The notes beneath the pieces are model-generated. The model saw only the letters and a program-made list of their open reading frames with translations, was not told the DNA's origin and ran no database searches. Positions 25,129-33,847 of a stretch of 36,387 nt of DNA are shown here, piece by piece. Every line of letters begins with the position of its first letter. Position 1 is the first letter of the stretch. Origin of the DNA: Pseudonocardiales bacterium (lineage in GTDB: Bacteria > Actinomycetota > Actinomycetes > Mycobacteriales > Jatrophihabitantaceae); assembly GCA_030840295.1 (NCBI GenBank), contig JAVEET010000147.1:1-36387 (forward strand), read 5' to 3'. The position numbers were made by a program, and so were the translations under genes.

Positions 25129-26243
25129 TGGTCCTCGGATTCGGCAAGTTCGCGGGCGAGTTCCTGCTGCTGCTGGCCGAGCGCTGGAGTCTGTTCGGCG
25201 TAGACGTAGCGGAACAGCTCGGCCGGGTCCTGAACGGTGTCCACGTTCATCCGCTGCCGCAGCGCCGCGGCCTCGGTTTCCGCCTCGGCATCCAGGGCGG
25301 CAATGGCGGCTTCGTCGAGCAGGCCCCGGCCGGTGAGGTGCTGGCGCAGGCGGGTCAGCGGGTCGCGGGCCAGCCAGGACTCCACCTCGCCTCGGTCCCG
25401 GTATCTGGTGGCGTCATCGGCATTCGTGTGCGCCTCGATGCGGTAGGTGATCGCTTCGATAAGGGTCGGGCCCTCACCGGCCGCGGCGGCCGCCACCGCC
25501 TGCGCTACCGCGGCATACACCGCGGCAGGGTCGTTACCGTCGATGAGCATGGACGGCATGCCGTAGCCAACCCCCTTGTGCGCGAGGGACGGAGCGGCGC
25601 TCTGCTTGGACAGCGGCACGCTGATCGCATAACCATTGTTCTGAACGAAGAACACCACCGGCGACTTCCACACGGCCGCGAAGTTCAGCGCCTCGTGAGT
25701 GTCTCCTTCGCTCGTGGCGCCATCGCCGAGCATGACCAATGCGACGGTGTCCTCACCCTTGATCCTGGCCGCGTGAGCGAGGCCGACCGCATGCAGGGCG
25801 TTGGTCGCCAACGGGGTGCACTGTGGTGCGACCCGGTACCCGTAGGGGTCATAGCCGCAGTGCCAATCCCCCCGCAGCAGAGCCAGAACCTCAACAGGGT
25901 CCACCCCTCGTGCTACGACAGCCATCGAGTCGCGGTACGTCGGGAACAGCCAATCCTGGGGGCGCAGGGCAACGACCGCGCCGATCTCTCCCGCTTCTTG
26001 CCCGCGCGCGGATGGATAAACCGCAAGACGGCCTTGTTTGGTCAACGCCGTCGCCTGCGAGTCGAACCGGCGACCCAGGACGATCTTGCGGTGCAGCGCG
26101 AGCAGGATGTCGTCGCTGGGCATGACGAGGCCGGCGTCAGCGACTACGTGACCACCGGCATCCAGCAGGGCGAGCGGTGTCTCGGTGGGCAGGAACCGTT
26201 GGGGGTTCGTGCTAGTGGGGGCTGCAGGCGCAAGGGTGACCAC
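25125..26243 (-). CDS. bkdA: 2-oxoacid dehydrogenase E1 component, alpha subunit
   Basis: A 372-residue E1alpha. The thiamine diphosphate motif runs from GDGATSEGD (about 173) to QNNGYAI (about 201), and the phosphorylation-loop-like region YRIEAHTNADDATRYRD is present. The N-terminal FPTYRDSMAVVARGVDP and YPSARGQEA blocks match branched-chain E1alpha. The GTG start at 26243 has GGAG five bases upstream. It is the first gene of a three-gene operon without its own E3, which is probably shared from elsewhere. It is divergent from an Lrp-type gene that was probably its regulator before truncation. Confidence 0.9.
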   Translation of the reverse strand: MVTLAPAAPTSTNPQRFLPTETPLALLDAGGHVVADAGLVMPSDDILLALHRKIVLGRRFDSQATALTKQGRLAVYPSARGQEAGEIGAVVALRPQDWLFPTYRDSMAVVARGVDPVEVLALLRGDWHCGYDPYGYRVAPQCTPLATNALHAVGLAHAARIKGEDTVALVMLGDGATSEGDTHEALNFAAVWKSPVVFFVQNNGYAISVPLSKQSAAPSLAHKGVGYGMPSMLIDGNDPAAVYAAVAQAVAAAAAGEGPTLIEAITYRIEAHTNADDATRYRDRGEVESWLARDPLTRLRQHLTGRGLLDEAAIAALDAEAETEAAALRQRMNVDTVQDPAELFRYVYAEQTPALGQQQQELARELAESEDQ

Positions 26244-26362
26244 GTACGCTCCGATCCGGGAAAGACAACTAAGCGTGAGTTTCCGCCAAATTGCCGCTAA
26301 ATATCTAGGGTGCTGCGAGGATCACGGACAATCGCTCGATCCGCGCACTCCGATCTGGATTT

Positions 26363-26683
26363 ATGGCAAACACGAATGGTCCGCAGGTCACGGCCGCTAG
26401 ACAGATTGCGGCCCTCGACGAGGTCGATCAACGGCTGCTCGACGAGCTCGTCGCCGACGGTCGCCTATCGATGCGGGCCCTGGCCGAGCGCGTCCACATC
26501 TCGCGAGCGGGCTGCTACACGCGGGTGGAGCGGCTCCAACGGGACGGGATCATTACCGGCCACACCGCGATCGTCGATGCGCGCCGTCTCGGCTGTACGT
26601 TGTTGGCGCATGTCTATCCGAAGGGACCATTTCTACCCCGAGATCATCGACTCTCGCACCGGCGCCGTCCTTCCGGACGTTGA
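26363..26683 (+). pseudogene. Lrp/AsnC regulator, truncated and fused to the paaK remnant
   Basis: The first about 82 residues are a good Lrp/AsnC N-terminus: ALDEVDQRLLDELVADGRLS, then MRALAERVHISRAGCYTRVERLQRDGIITGHTAIVD and ARRLGCTLLA. After about 26612 the family likeness ends. The frame runs on as FLPRDHRLSHRRRPSGR, an out-of-frame reading of a phenylacetate-CoA ligase gene. The sensor (RAM) domain, about 70 residues, is missing. The DNA-binding half could still be made. Its place opposite the bkd operon suggests it once controlled that operon. Confidence 0.85.
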
Positions 26684-27124
26684 GCAGGGCGAACTGGTCT
26701 TTTCTCGTTGACGAAGGAAGCGATGCCGATCATCCGCTACCGCACGCGCGATATCACCCGGCACCGCCCGCACCATGCGCCGGATGGAGAAGATCACCGG
26801 CCGCACCGACGACATGATCATCTTGCGCAGCGTCAACCTCTTTCCCGCGCAGATCGAGGACCTGATCCTGCGCATCCCGGCATTTGTCGGCCCATTTTCA
26901 ATGCCTGCTGGACCCGCACCGGAGCGCTGGACGAACTCACCGTGCGAGTCGAGCGACGTCCCGATGCCGACGTGTCTACCGCCTACGGCGCGTCGAGCGA
27001 GCTACGCGCACTCATCAAGAACTCGATAGGGGTCAGCGTCCACGTGGACGTCGTCGAACCCGACCAGACCGAACGCTCCGTCGGCAAAATGCGGCGGGGC
27101 ATCGACGAGCGTAAACATCGCTGA
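26616..27124 (+). pseudogene. paaK: Phenylacetate-CoA ligase C-terminal remnant
   Basis: Pieces of the PaaK C-terminal third occur in order but in shifting frames: DHFYPEIIDSRTGAVLPD...GELVF (frame 3), SLTKEAMPIIRYRTRDITR (frame 2), PGTARTMRRMEKITGRTDDM and LRSVNLFPAQIEDLILRIPA (frame 3), HFQCLLD (frame 1), then TRTGALDELTVRVERRPDAD...IGVSVHVDVVEP and ERSVGKMRR (frame 2) to the stop at 27124. Breaks fall near 26703, 26760, 26898 and 26915. The N-terminal adenylate-forming core (about 290 residues) is absent. With this many lesions it cannot encode ligase. Confidence 0.88.
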
Positions 27125-27196
27125 GCAGCCTGGCCGCGAGGCCCCACGACGCGGGTCACCATGGAAAGGACAGACGGCGCGTGCCGGCCCCTCTGC

Positions 27197-27805
27197 TCAC
27201 GCCTCGCGGTGCACCCGTAGACCGTCGAAGGCCACCGCGGCCACCACCTCGGCAATGTCCGCGGAGGAAGCGCCGCGACCAACCTTGAGCCATTCGGTCA
27301 ACGAGTTCACCATGCCGAAAAGAAGCCTCGCGGTCACGGCCGGATCGATGTCCGGTCGCAGGTCGCCCTCGCCGACCGCCTGCTTGACCAGCTCTGCTGC
27401 CAGCCGATCCAAGCGCCGGCGACGGGTGAGCGCCTGCCGCTCGACCTCGCTGTTGCCCCGAACCCGCAGGAGGAGCGTGACGTAGGGCAGCCGCTCGACG
27501 AGCACGGCGACGCTGCCACGCAGCAAGGTGTCGAGCCTGTCCATCGCCGGCCCGTCGAGCGAGCGCACGTGCTTCGCTACCTCTTCCAGGCCGGTCAGGG
27601 CGCGGTCCAGCGCCAAGCCGAGCAGGGCGTCCTTGCTCTCGACGTGGTGGTAGATGGCGGACTTGCTGATCTTGAGCCGTCGCGCGAGGTCGTCGATGCT
27701 GGTTCCGTCGAAGCCGCGTTCGTTGAAGACCTCGACCGACGTTGCCAACACCGTGGAGATGTCATGACCTGGCCGGCCGCGGCGCGCCGTCGCACCGGTA
27801 GTCAT
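27197..27805 (-). CDS. paaR: TetR-family regulator of phenylacetate catabolism (PaaR-like)
   Basis: A 202-residue TetR protein. The helix-turn-helix is SVEVFNERGFDGTSIDDLARRL plus KISKSAIYHHVESKDALL (about residues 24-62). The C-terminal domain includes ALTRRRRLDRLAAELVKQAV and LLFGMVNSLTEWL. Its ATG overlaps the stop of the PaaI-type thioesterase gene (ATGA), so it is co-transcribed with that gene on the minus strand, opposite the thiolase operon. Two sites resembling the PaaR operator lie at 28236-28257 and 31770-31791. PaaR proteins are released by phenylacetyl-CoA. Confidence 0.85.
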   Translation of the reverse strand: MTTGATARRGRPGHDISTVLATSVEVFNERGFDGTSIDDLARRLKISKSAIYHHVESKDALLGLALDRALTGLEEVAKHVRSLDGPAMDRLDTLLRGSVAVLVERLPYVTLLLRVRGNSEVERQALTRRRRLDRLAAELVKQAVGEGDLRPDIDPAVTARLLFGMVNSLTEWLKVGRGASSADIAEVVAAVAFDGLRVHREA

Positions 27806-28218
27806 ACCCGGGTCTCCGGCAGTTGGACACTTCGGCCGCGGAATTCTGCAATAACGCCGCCGGCGGTGCGTACCGTGACGTCATAGATGCCGTGCCGGCT
27901 GTATCGGGTACGCACCCGAGCGTGGGCATCAAGGACGTCGCCGACCCGGGTCGGGGCGACGAAGACGATGTCAGCGCCGGCGCCGACAGTAGGCGGCCCC
28001 CAGCTGTTGCAGGCGCAGGCGAACGCGGTGTCGGCGAGGCTGAAGATCAGACCGCCATGGGCGATTCCGTGGCCGTTGACCATGTGTTCGCCAATCACCA
28101 TGCGGGTATGCGCGTGGCCGTCACCGCTTTCGATCAACTCGATTCCCAAGGATCGCGATGCGACATCGGCCGCCATCATCGTCTCGACGGGGTTTGGACC
28201 GATCGACACCTGTGACAC
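27802..28218 (-). CDS. paaI: PaaI-type hotdog-fold acyl-CoA thioesterase
   Basis: A 138-residue hotdog thioesterase. The signature VNGHGIAHGGLIFSLADTAFA (about residues 48-68) contains the HGG(L/I).(S/A)LAD core with the catalytic Asp. In the paa pathway it releases CoA from stalled phenylacetyl- or hydroxyphenylacetyl-CoA esters, preventing CoA depletion. The GTG start at 28218 has GGGAGGG just upstream. It is divergent from the thiolase gene and upstream of the TetR gene. Confidence 0.9.
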   Translation of the reverse strand: MSQVSIGPNPVETMMAADVASRSLGIELIESGDGHAHTRMVIGEHMVNGHGIAHGGLIFSLADTAFACACNSWGPPTVGAGADIVFVAPTRVGDVLDAHARVRTRYSRHGIYDVTVRTAGGVIAEFRGRSVQLPETRV

Positions 28219-28235
28219 GTCCCTCCCGTACTGGT

Positions 28236-28257
28236 CAAGACCGAACGTTCAGTCAAC
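28236..28257. promoter_or_regulatory. PaaR-type operator in the paaI/thiolase divergent promoter
   Basis: GACCGAACGTTCAGTC (28239-28254) is palindromic except for one base pair. Its core ACCG-AA-CG-TT-CAGT fits the ACCGNNCGNNCGGT core reported, as I recall, for corynebacterial PaaR. For the thiolase direction it lies between a plausible -35 (TGGTCA, 28232-28237) and -10 (AACAAT, 28255-28260), where a repressor would block RNA polymerase. Confidence 0.65.
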
Positions 28258-28290
28258 AATACAGCAGAGTCGCTCGTCGAGGAGGTCGGT

Positions 28291-29508
28291 ATGGCAGAAG
28301 TGTTCTTGGTCAGTGGTGTTCGTACGCCGCACGGTAAGTACGGCGGGCAGCTGGCCGGTGTGCGTCCGGACGACCTGGCCGCTCTGGTGGTCGGTGAGGT
28401 CGTGCGCCGAGCCGGTCTGCCGGGCGAGGCGGTGGATGAGGTGATACTCGGTGCCGCGAACCAGGCCGGTGAGGACAACCGCGACATCGCTCGGATGGCC
28501 ATACTGCTGGCGGGCCTGCCCGACTCGGTACCCGGATATACGGTCAACCGGCTGTGCGCCAGCGGGTTGACCGCGGTCGCGGCCGCCGCCCAGGCCGTGC
28601 GTTCGGGCGAGGCCGACGTCGTGGTCGCCGGCGGTGTCGAGTCGATGACACGTGCGCCCTGGGTGATGGCCAAGCCAGGCACCCCCTGGGCCCGCCCCGG
28701 TCAGGTCTTCGACACCTCGCTCGGCTGGCGTTTCACCAATCCCATCTTCGAGCGGCACGACGCGGGCACGGCGGGCACCGGCCCGGACGTCCGTAAGATC
28801 TCGCTGTCGATGGGTGAGACCGCCGAAGAGGTTGCCGCGCTCGACGGCATCACCCGTGTGCGCAGCGACGCCTTCGCGCTGCGCAGTCACGAGCGTGCCG
28901 TGGCCGCGATGTCGGCCGGCCACTTCGACCAGGAGATCGTCGCGGTGCCGACCGCAAGCGGAGTGGCCACCGCCGACGAGGGACCCCGCGCGGGCAGCAC
29001 GCTGGACAAGCTGGGCGCGCTGCGGACCGTCTTTCGAGCCGACGGAATCGTCACTGCCGGAACGTCGTCGCCGCTGTCGGACGGCGCATCATCGGTACTG
29101 GTCGTCAGCGAGGCAGCGGTCGAACGCTACGGCCTCGTTCCTCGGGCCCGGGTCGTTGCGTCGGCCAGCGCGGGCGTAGCCCCGAACGTGATGGGCCTGG
29201 GCCCGGTGCCGGCGAGCGAGAAGGCGCTCATCCGGGCCGGCTGGACCGCCGACGACCTGGATGCGGTCGAGCTCAACGAGGCTTTCGCGGCGCAGGCACT
29301 CGCGGTAATGGGCCGACTCAAGCTCGACGAGGACATCGTCAACACCGAGGGCGGCGCTATCGCGCTGGGACATCCCCTCGGCTCGTCCGGGTCGCGGATC
29401 CTCGTCACCCTTCTCGGGCGCCTTGAGCGCGACGGGCTGCAGCGTGGTCTCGCGACGCTGTGCGTCGGGGTTGGGCAGGGCATGGCGCTGCTGGTGGAAA
29501 GGGTATGA
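28291..29508 (+). CDS. paaJ: Acetyl-CoA acyltransferase (3-oxoadipyl-CoA thiolase, PaaJ-like)
   Basis: A 405-residue thiolase. The nucleophile Cys 89 is in VNRLCASGL, His 361 in GGAIALGHPLGSSGSR, and the second Cys 391 in CVGVGQG. In phenylacetate breakdown this enzyme performs the thiolytic cleavages yielding acetyl-CoA and succinyl-CoA. ATG at 28291 has GAGGAGGT 6 nt upstream. It is the first gene of a three-gene run (thiolase, hydratase, dehydrogenase) joined by ATGA overlaps. The family alone does not separate 3-oxoadipyl-CoA thiolase from general beta-ketothiolase; the context supports the former. Confidence 0.88.
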   Translation: MAEVFLVSGVRTPHGKYGGQLAGVRPDDLAALVVGEVVRRAGLPGEAVDEVILGAANQAGEDNRDIARMAILLAGLPDSVPGYTVNRLCASGLTAVAAAAQAVRSGEADVVVAGGVESMTRAPWVMAKPGTPWARPGQVFDTSLGWRFTNPIFERHDAGTAGTGPDVRKISLSMGETAEEVAALDGITRVRSDAFALRSHERAVAAMSAGHFDQEIVAVPTASGVATADEGPRAGSTLDKLGALRTVFRADGIVTAGTSSPLSDGASSVLVVSEAAVERYGLVPRARVVASASAGVAPNVMGLGPVPASEKALIRAGWTADDLDAVELNEAFAAQALAVMGRLKLDEDIVNTEGGAIALGHPLGSSGSRILVTLLGRLERDGLQRGLATLCVGVGQGMALLVERV

Positions 29509-30248
29509 CTTACCGCGGATTCGCGACCCTCGAACTCATCGAGCTCCCCGATCGGGTTGTGGCCACGCTGAACCGGCCCGAGACCCGCAACGCGATCGAC
29601 CTGGCCATGGTCGAGGAGCTGCACGCGGTGTGCGAACTCGTTGAAAGCGGTCAGCACGCGTTGTTGATCACTGGTGCGGGCGGGACGTTCGCGGCCGGCG
29701 CCGATATCGCCCAACTGCAGCAGCGCGGGCGCGACGAGGCACTGTCCGGGATCAATAGCCGGCTCTTCGATCGGATCGCACGGCTACCGGCCCTGACCCT
29801 CGCCGCCATCGACGGCCCGGCGCTGGGCGGCGGGGCCGAACTCGCCTACGCCTGTGACATCAGGATCGTGACGCCGACGGCCCGGTTCGGCAATCCCGAA
29901 CCCGGGCTGGGCATCCTGCCCGCCGCCGGTGCCTGCTGGCGACTGGCCGAGCTCGTAGGCAAGTCCGTGGCCAAGCAGGTGCTGCTGGGTGGCTACACCC
30001 TGCACGCCGAGCAGGCGATGCGCGTCGGGCTGGCCAGTGAGATCGTTGCACGCGAGGAGCTACTCGCTCGAGCCCACCGAATCCTCGACCGGACCTCGGC
30101 CTGGTCACCGCTGGCCCTGCGGCTGACGAAACTCGTGCTCGACAGTGACGGCGCGCACCCGCTCGCCGACGACCTTGCCCAGGCGATCCTGTTCGACACA
30201 CAGGACAAACGCGACCGGATGACCGCGTTCCTCGAGGGGAACGGATGA
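29505..30248 (+). CDS. paaF: Enoyl-CoA hydratase/isomerase (PaaF-like)
   Basis: A 247-residue crotonase-fold protein. The CoA/oxyanion loops are TFAAGADIAQL and GPALGGGAELAYACD. The Glu of NPEPGLGILP aligns with a catalytic Glu of crotonases. It would hydrate 2,3-dehydroadipyl-CoA; because the nearby isomerase-like gene at 31129-31775 is broken, it may also have to cover other crotonase steps. The ATG at 29505 overlaps the thiolase stop; an upstream in-frame ATG at 29460 would overlap the thiolase by 49 bp and is rejected. Confidence 0.87.
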   Translation: MTYRGFATLELIELPDRVVATLNRPETRNAIDLAMVEELHAVCELVESGQHALLITGAGGTFAAGADIAQLQQRGRDEALSGINSRLFDRIARLPALTLAAIDGPALGGGAELAYACDIRIVTPTARFGNPEPGLGILPAAGACWRLAELVGKSVAKQVLLGGYTLHAEQAMRVGLASEIVAREELLARAHRILDRTSAWSPLALRLTKLVLDSDGAHPLADDLAQAILFDTQDKRDRMTAFLEGNG

Positions 30249-31102
30249 TGACCAACACAGCCGCAACGATCGCGGTCGTCGGCGGTGGCCGGATGGGCAT
30301 CGGCATTGCCCAGGTATTCGCGGCGGCCGGTCATTACGTCGTGATCGCCGAACGCGATGCGCCGACCGCATCGGCCGCATTGGACAGCTTGCGACTCGGA
30401 CTGCGCCGCGCGGCCGAACGATCAGCTCTGGACGGAGATGTCGAGACGGTCGCCGGGCGAGTCCGCACGGTTGACGACCTCGCCGCGCTGCCGGCCGATA
30501 CCGACGTGTTGATCGAGGCGGTCCCCGAGGATGCCCGGCTCAAGCATGACGTTCTGGTCGCGGCCGAAGCGGTCGTGACGCCTGGCTGCCTCATCGCGAC
30601 CAATACCAGTTCACTGTCGGTCAGCGAGCTGGCGGCGGCGCTGACCCATCCGGACCGGTTCGTCGGCATGCACTTCTTCAATCCGGTCCCGGTATCGACC
30701 CTTGTGGAGATCGTGGTCGCCACCGACACCTCCGACGACACCGTGACCCGCACGACCGGCTGGGTCGATGGGTTGGGCAAGAAGCACATCGTCGTGCGCG
30801 ACTCCCCCGGTTTCGCCACCAGCCGGCTCGGCGTGCTGCTCGGCCTCGAGGCGATCCGCATGCTCGAAGAAGGACTGGCCGACGCGGCCGATATCGATAC
30901 CGCGATGGAGCTGGGCTACCGCCATCCGATGGGGCCGTTGCGCTCGACCGACCTCGTGGGTCTGGACGTCCGGCTGGCCATTGCCGAACACCTGAGCAAC
31001 ACGTTGGGCGAGCGGTTCACGCCACCCGCCCTGCTGCGGGAGAAGGTCGCGCGGGGCGAGCTCGGCCGTAAGAGCGGCCGGGGGGTTTACGACTGGCCCT
31101 GA
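30245..31102 (+). CDS. paaH: 3-hydroxyacyl-CoA dehydrogenase (PaaH-like)
   Basis: A 285-residue NAD-dependent dehydrogenase. The Rossmann motif VVGGGRMGIGIAQVF is at about residues 10-24. The catalytic His is in MHFFNPVP (about 140-147), and Asn/Glu landmarks are in TNTSSLSVSEL and DSPGFATSR. It is the short form, like 3-hydroxybutyryl-CoA dehydrogenases, whereas the enterobacterial PaaH is about 475 residues. It would oxidise 3-hydroxyadipyl-CoA. The ATG overlaps the hydratase stop (ATGA). Confidence 0.88.
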   Translation: MMTNTAATIAVVGGGRMGIGIAQVFAAAGHYVVIAERDAPTASAALDSLRLGLRRAAERSALDGDVETVAGRVRTVDDLAALPADTDVLIEAVPEDARLKHDVLVAAEAVVTPGCLIATNTSSLSVSELAAALTHPDRFVGMHFFNPVPVSTLVEIVVATDTSDDTVTRTTGWVDGLGKKHIVVRDSPGFATSRLGVLLGLEAIRMLEEGLADAADIDTAMELGYRHPMGPLRSTDLVGLDVRLAIAEHLSNTLGERFTPPALLREKVARGELGRKSGRGVYDWP

Positions 31103-31128
31103 GAGCCCACGGCTGGCCAGAGCGCGGC

Positions 31129-31775
31129 TCAGGCGAGGCCGGTGAAGGTGGGTCGCCGCTTATTCAGGAATGCCTCGACGGCATTCAGATGATCTTGGGT
31201 GAGACCGAGTCGCCGCTGGTCGGCCCGCTCGTGCGCGAGCACCTGGTCCAGTGGCACGGCCCAGGCTTCAGCCAGCGCGCGCTTGGCAGCGGCGTAGGCC
31301 TGGGTAGGCCCGCCGGCGAGCCGGGCTAGCTCAGCCCGATGGCAGTGAACGCCGTCGCAAATGTCGCCCCGGCCCGGGCCAGGCGGACATCGCAGGCCAG
31401 GATGATCGACAGTCCGGCTCCCACGCAAGCCCCGTTTACCGCGGCGAGGACCGGCTTCGGCATCGTCGTGAGCGCGGTGATGATGGGCTCGTAGTGCTGC
31501 TCGAGCGTGTCGAATGCCGAGCCCGGATCGGCGGCTAGCGCCTCAGCGTGCTCACTGAGATCCTGACCGACGCAGAACGCCTTGCCGGATCCGGTGAGGA
31601 TCACTGCGCGCACGGCGTCATCGGCGCCGACGGCAACGAGGCTATCGCGCAGCCACACCTTGCCGGCGGTGCTGAGCGACGGGGCGGGCAGCACGATCGT
31701 GGCCAGGCCGTCGCGTACGTCATATCCGGTGGCAAGCGTTGACGTGGACTCATCCATGCGGTCACAATAACTCAC
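31129..31775 (-). pseudogene. Enoyl-CoA hydratase/isomerase (PaaG-like) with internal deletion
   Basis: The 5' part (31775-31326) encodes a normal crotonase N-terminus to VNGACVGAGLSIILACDVRL and AFTAIGLS, then TAG. The C-terminal part continues in the next frame from ELARLAGGPTQAYAAAKRAL to FLNKRRPTFTGL at 31129. The middle block that should carry DSGLSWTLPRLVG and the active-site second loop, about 60-70 residues, is absent. The join is within GGGCTGAGCTAGCC (about 31323-31336), where the two sides share short identity. The intact gene would be about 260 codons. Position in the paa cluster suggests it was paaG, the 1,2-epoxyphenylacetyl-CoA isomerase, but another crotonase is possible. Confidence 0.82.
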
Positions 31776-31791
31776 TGAACGGACGGTTAGT
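31770..31791. promoter_or_regulatory. PaaR-type operator upstream of paaZ
   Basis: A 22-bp near-palindrome, ACT-C-ACTGAACGGACGGT-T-AGT. It fits the core ACCGNNCGNNCGGT with ACT/AGT flanks at all but one defined position. It lies in the 38-bp gap between the broken crotonase gene (minus) and paaZ (plus). A candidate paaZ -10 (TAGTAT, 31788-31793) overlaps its right end. Confidence 0.7.
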
Positions 31792-31813
31792 ATATCGAGG
31801 TGGAGGAATCCTG

Positions 31814-33847
31814 ATGGCAGTGTTGCCGAGCTACCTGGAGGGTGCGTGGGTGTCCTCGTCCAGCGATGGCGCGCCGATGCACGATGCGGTTACCGGTGAA
31901 GAGATCGGGCGCTTGTCGAGCGCTGGCCTCGACCTGGCCGCCGCGCTCGACTACGGCCGACGCGTCGGCGGGGCCAGCCTGCGGGAGCTGACCTTCCACC
32001 AGCGCGCGGCACTGCTCAAATCCGTCGCCTCCTACCTGCGCGAGCACCGCGACGAGCTCTATGCCCTCTCGGCGCGCACCGGTGCGACCCTGAACGACTC
32101 GAAATTCGACATAGACGGCGGCATCGGGGTGCTACTGGCATATGCGAGCAAGGGACGCCGTGAGCTGCCTGCGGACACGCTCCTGCTGGATGGCGACATC
32201 GAGGCGCTCGGGCGTGGCGGCACGTTCCTGGGTCAGCACGTGTGGACGTCCCTGCGTGGCGTTGCCGTGCAGATCGATGCGTTCAACTTCCCCGTCTGGG
32301 GACCGCTCGAAAAGCTCGCACCCGCCTTCCTCGCGGGCGTGCCGAGCTTGATCAAACCGGCCAGCCCAACCGCTTTCCTCTCGCATCGCATGATGGAGCT
32401 GATCGTGGAGTCCGGCCTGCTGCCCGACGGCTCCGTTCAGCTCATCGCCGGCGGTGCGGGTGATCTGCTCGACCACTTGAGCGAGCAGGATCTGGTCGCT
32501 TTCACCGGTTCGGCCAGTACCGCGCAGCGATTGCGAACTCATCCCGCGGTCGTCGCGAACGCAGTGCGGTTCACCGCTGAGGCCGACTCGCTCAACTGCT
32601 CTATCCTTGGACCGGACGCCGTCCCCGGCACGCCTGAGTTCGACCTGTTCGTCAAGGGGCTGACGACCGAGATGACGGTGAAGGCGGGGCAGAAATGCAC
32701 CGCGATCCGGCGCGCGATCGTGCCGAACGCGTTGATCGACGCGGTCGCCGAATCCGCGTCAGCCCGGCTCGCCAAGGTCGTCATCGGAAATCCGGCCAAC
32801 CCCGATGTCCGGATGGGCGCCCTCGCCGGCCTCGAGCAGCGCGAAGAGGTACGCCGTTCGCTCAAGGCGCTCACCGACGCGGGCCGGATCGTATTCGGCG
32901 ATCCCGAGCACGTCGAGGTCCTCGACGCCGACGCCGAGCGAGGCGCGTTCCTATCCCCGATATTGCTCGTGGCCGACGGAAACCGGGCCGAACCCCACGA
33001 GGTCGAGGCGTTCGGCCCGGTCAGCACCCTGATCGGCTACGACACCGTCACCGACGCGATCGAACTGGCGCGGCGCGGCAGGGGCAGTCTCGTCGGCTCC
33101 GTCGTCACTCATGACACGCAGGTCGCGAACGAGGTCCTACGAGGCATCGCCGCGTGGCACGGGCGGCTTCTGGTTCTGGACCGCGACGATGCGGGCGAGT
33201 CAACCGGGCACGGCTCACCGCTCCCCATGCTGGTACATGGCGGCCCGGGCAGGGCCGGCGGTGGCGAGGAGCTGGGCGGCATCCGTGGCGTCCAGCACCA
33301 CATGCAGCGCACCGCCGTCCAGGCCTCGCCACGCATGCTGACCGCCCTGACCGGCCGCTGGACCTCCGGCTCGGAACGCACCGTCACCGACGTGCACCCG
33401 TTCCGGAAATCCCTGACCGAGCTGCGGGTCGGCGACGCGATCGTCGCCGGGCCGCGGCGGGTCACCGACGAGGACATCGCGCACTTCGCGGAGTTCACCG
33501 GCGACACGTTCTATGCACACACAAACGCCGCGGCCGCCGCCGCCAATCCGTTCTTCGACGGCATCGTCGCGCACGGCTACCTCGTCGTGTCACTGGCCGC
33601 CGGCTTGTTCGTCGATCCTGAGCCCGGCCCGGTCCTGGCCAACTACGGCATCGACAACCTGCGCTTCCTGACACCGGTCTATCCGGGTGACGAACTGACG
33701 GTCACGCTGACCTGCAAGGCGATAACGCCGCGCGGTGAGAGCGAACACGGCGAGGTTCGCTGGGATGCCGACGTTACCAAGCAGGGCGGCGACTCCGTCG
33801 CCAAGTACGACGTCCTGACGATGGTTGCGAAGGAATGGGCCTCATGA
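31814..33847 (+). CDS. paaZ: Bifunctional oxepin-CoA hydrolase / 3-oxo-5,6-dehydrosuberyl-CoA semialdehyde dehydrogenase
   Basis: A 677-residue ring-opening enzyme. The N-terminal aldehyde dehydrogenase domain (about 1-520) has Glu 256 (FTAEADSL) and Cys 295 (GQKCTAIRR), the same positions as in E. coli PaaZ. The C-terminal MaoC-like hydratase (about 540-677) has the Asp/His pair D564/H569 in GDTFYAH, followed by [14 protein letters not shown]. It hydrolytically opens oxepin-CoA and oxidises the aldehyde. ATG at 31814 has GGAGG 7 nt upstream; upstream in-frame starts lie across the operator and are rejected. The stop overlaps paaA (ATGA). Confidence 0.94.
   Translation: MAVLPSYLEGAWVSSSSDGAPMHDAVTGEEIGRLSSAGLDLAAALDYGRRVGGASLRELTFHQRAALLKSVASYLREHRDELYALSARTGATLNDSKFDIDGGIGVLLAYASKGRRELPADTLLLDGDIEALGRGGTFLGQHVWTSLRGVAVQIDAFNFPVWGPLEKLAPAFLAGVPSLIKPASPTAFLSHRMMELIVESGLLPDGSVQLIAGGAGDLLDHLSEQDLVAFTGSASTAQRLRTHPAVVANAVRFTAEADSLNCSILGPDAVPGTPEFDLFVKGLTTEMTVKAGQKCTAIRRAIVPNALIDAVAESASARLAKVVIGNPANPDVRMGALAGLEQREEVRRSLKALTDAGRIVFGDPEHVEVLDADAERGAFLSPILLVADGNRAEPHEVEAFGPVSTLIGYDTVTDAIELARRGRGSLVGSVVTHDTQVANEVLRGIAAWHGRLLVLDRDDAGESTGHGSPLPMLVHGGPGRAGGGEELGGIRGVQHHMQRTAVQASPRMLTALTGRWTSGSERTVTDVHPFRKSLTELRVGDAIVAGPRRVTDEDIAHFAEFTGDTFYAHTNAAAAAANPFFDGIVAHGYLVVSLAAGLFVDPEPGPVLANYGIDNLRFLTPVYPGDELTVTLTCKAITPRGESEHGEVRWDADVTKQGGDSVAKYDVLTMVAKEWAS

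Noticed and set aside
24163-25203. Long plus-strand open frame (346 codons) opposite E1beta
   Set aside because: Antisense to a gene with clear E1beta motifs; its own translation lacks domains and shows the composition of a GC-rich shadow frame.
25128-26300. Long plus-strand open frame (390 codons) opposite E1alpha
   Set aside because: Shadow of the E1alpha gene, which carries an intact thiamine diphosphate motif; no recognisable family on the plus strand.
26983-27282. 99-codon minus-strand frame over the paaK remnant 3' end
   Set aside because: Antisense to recognisable PaaK sequence and without any domain likeness.
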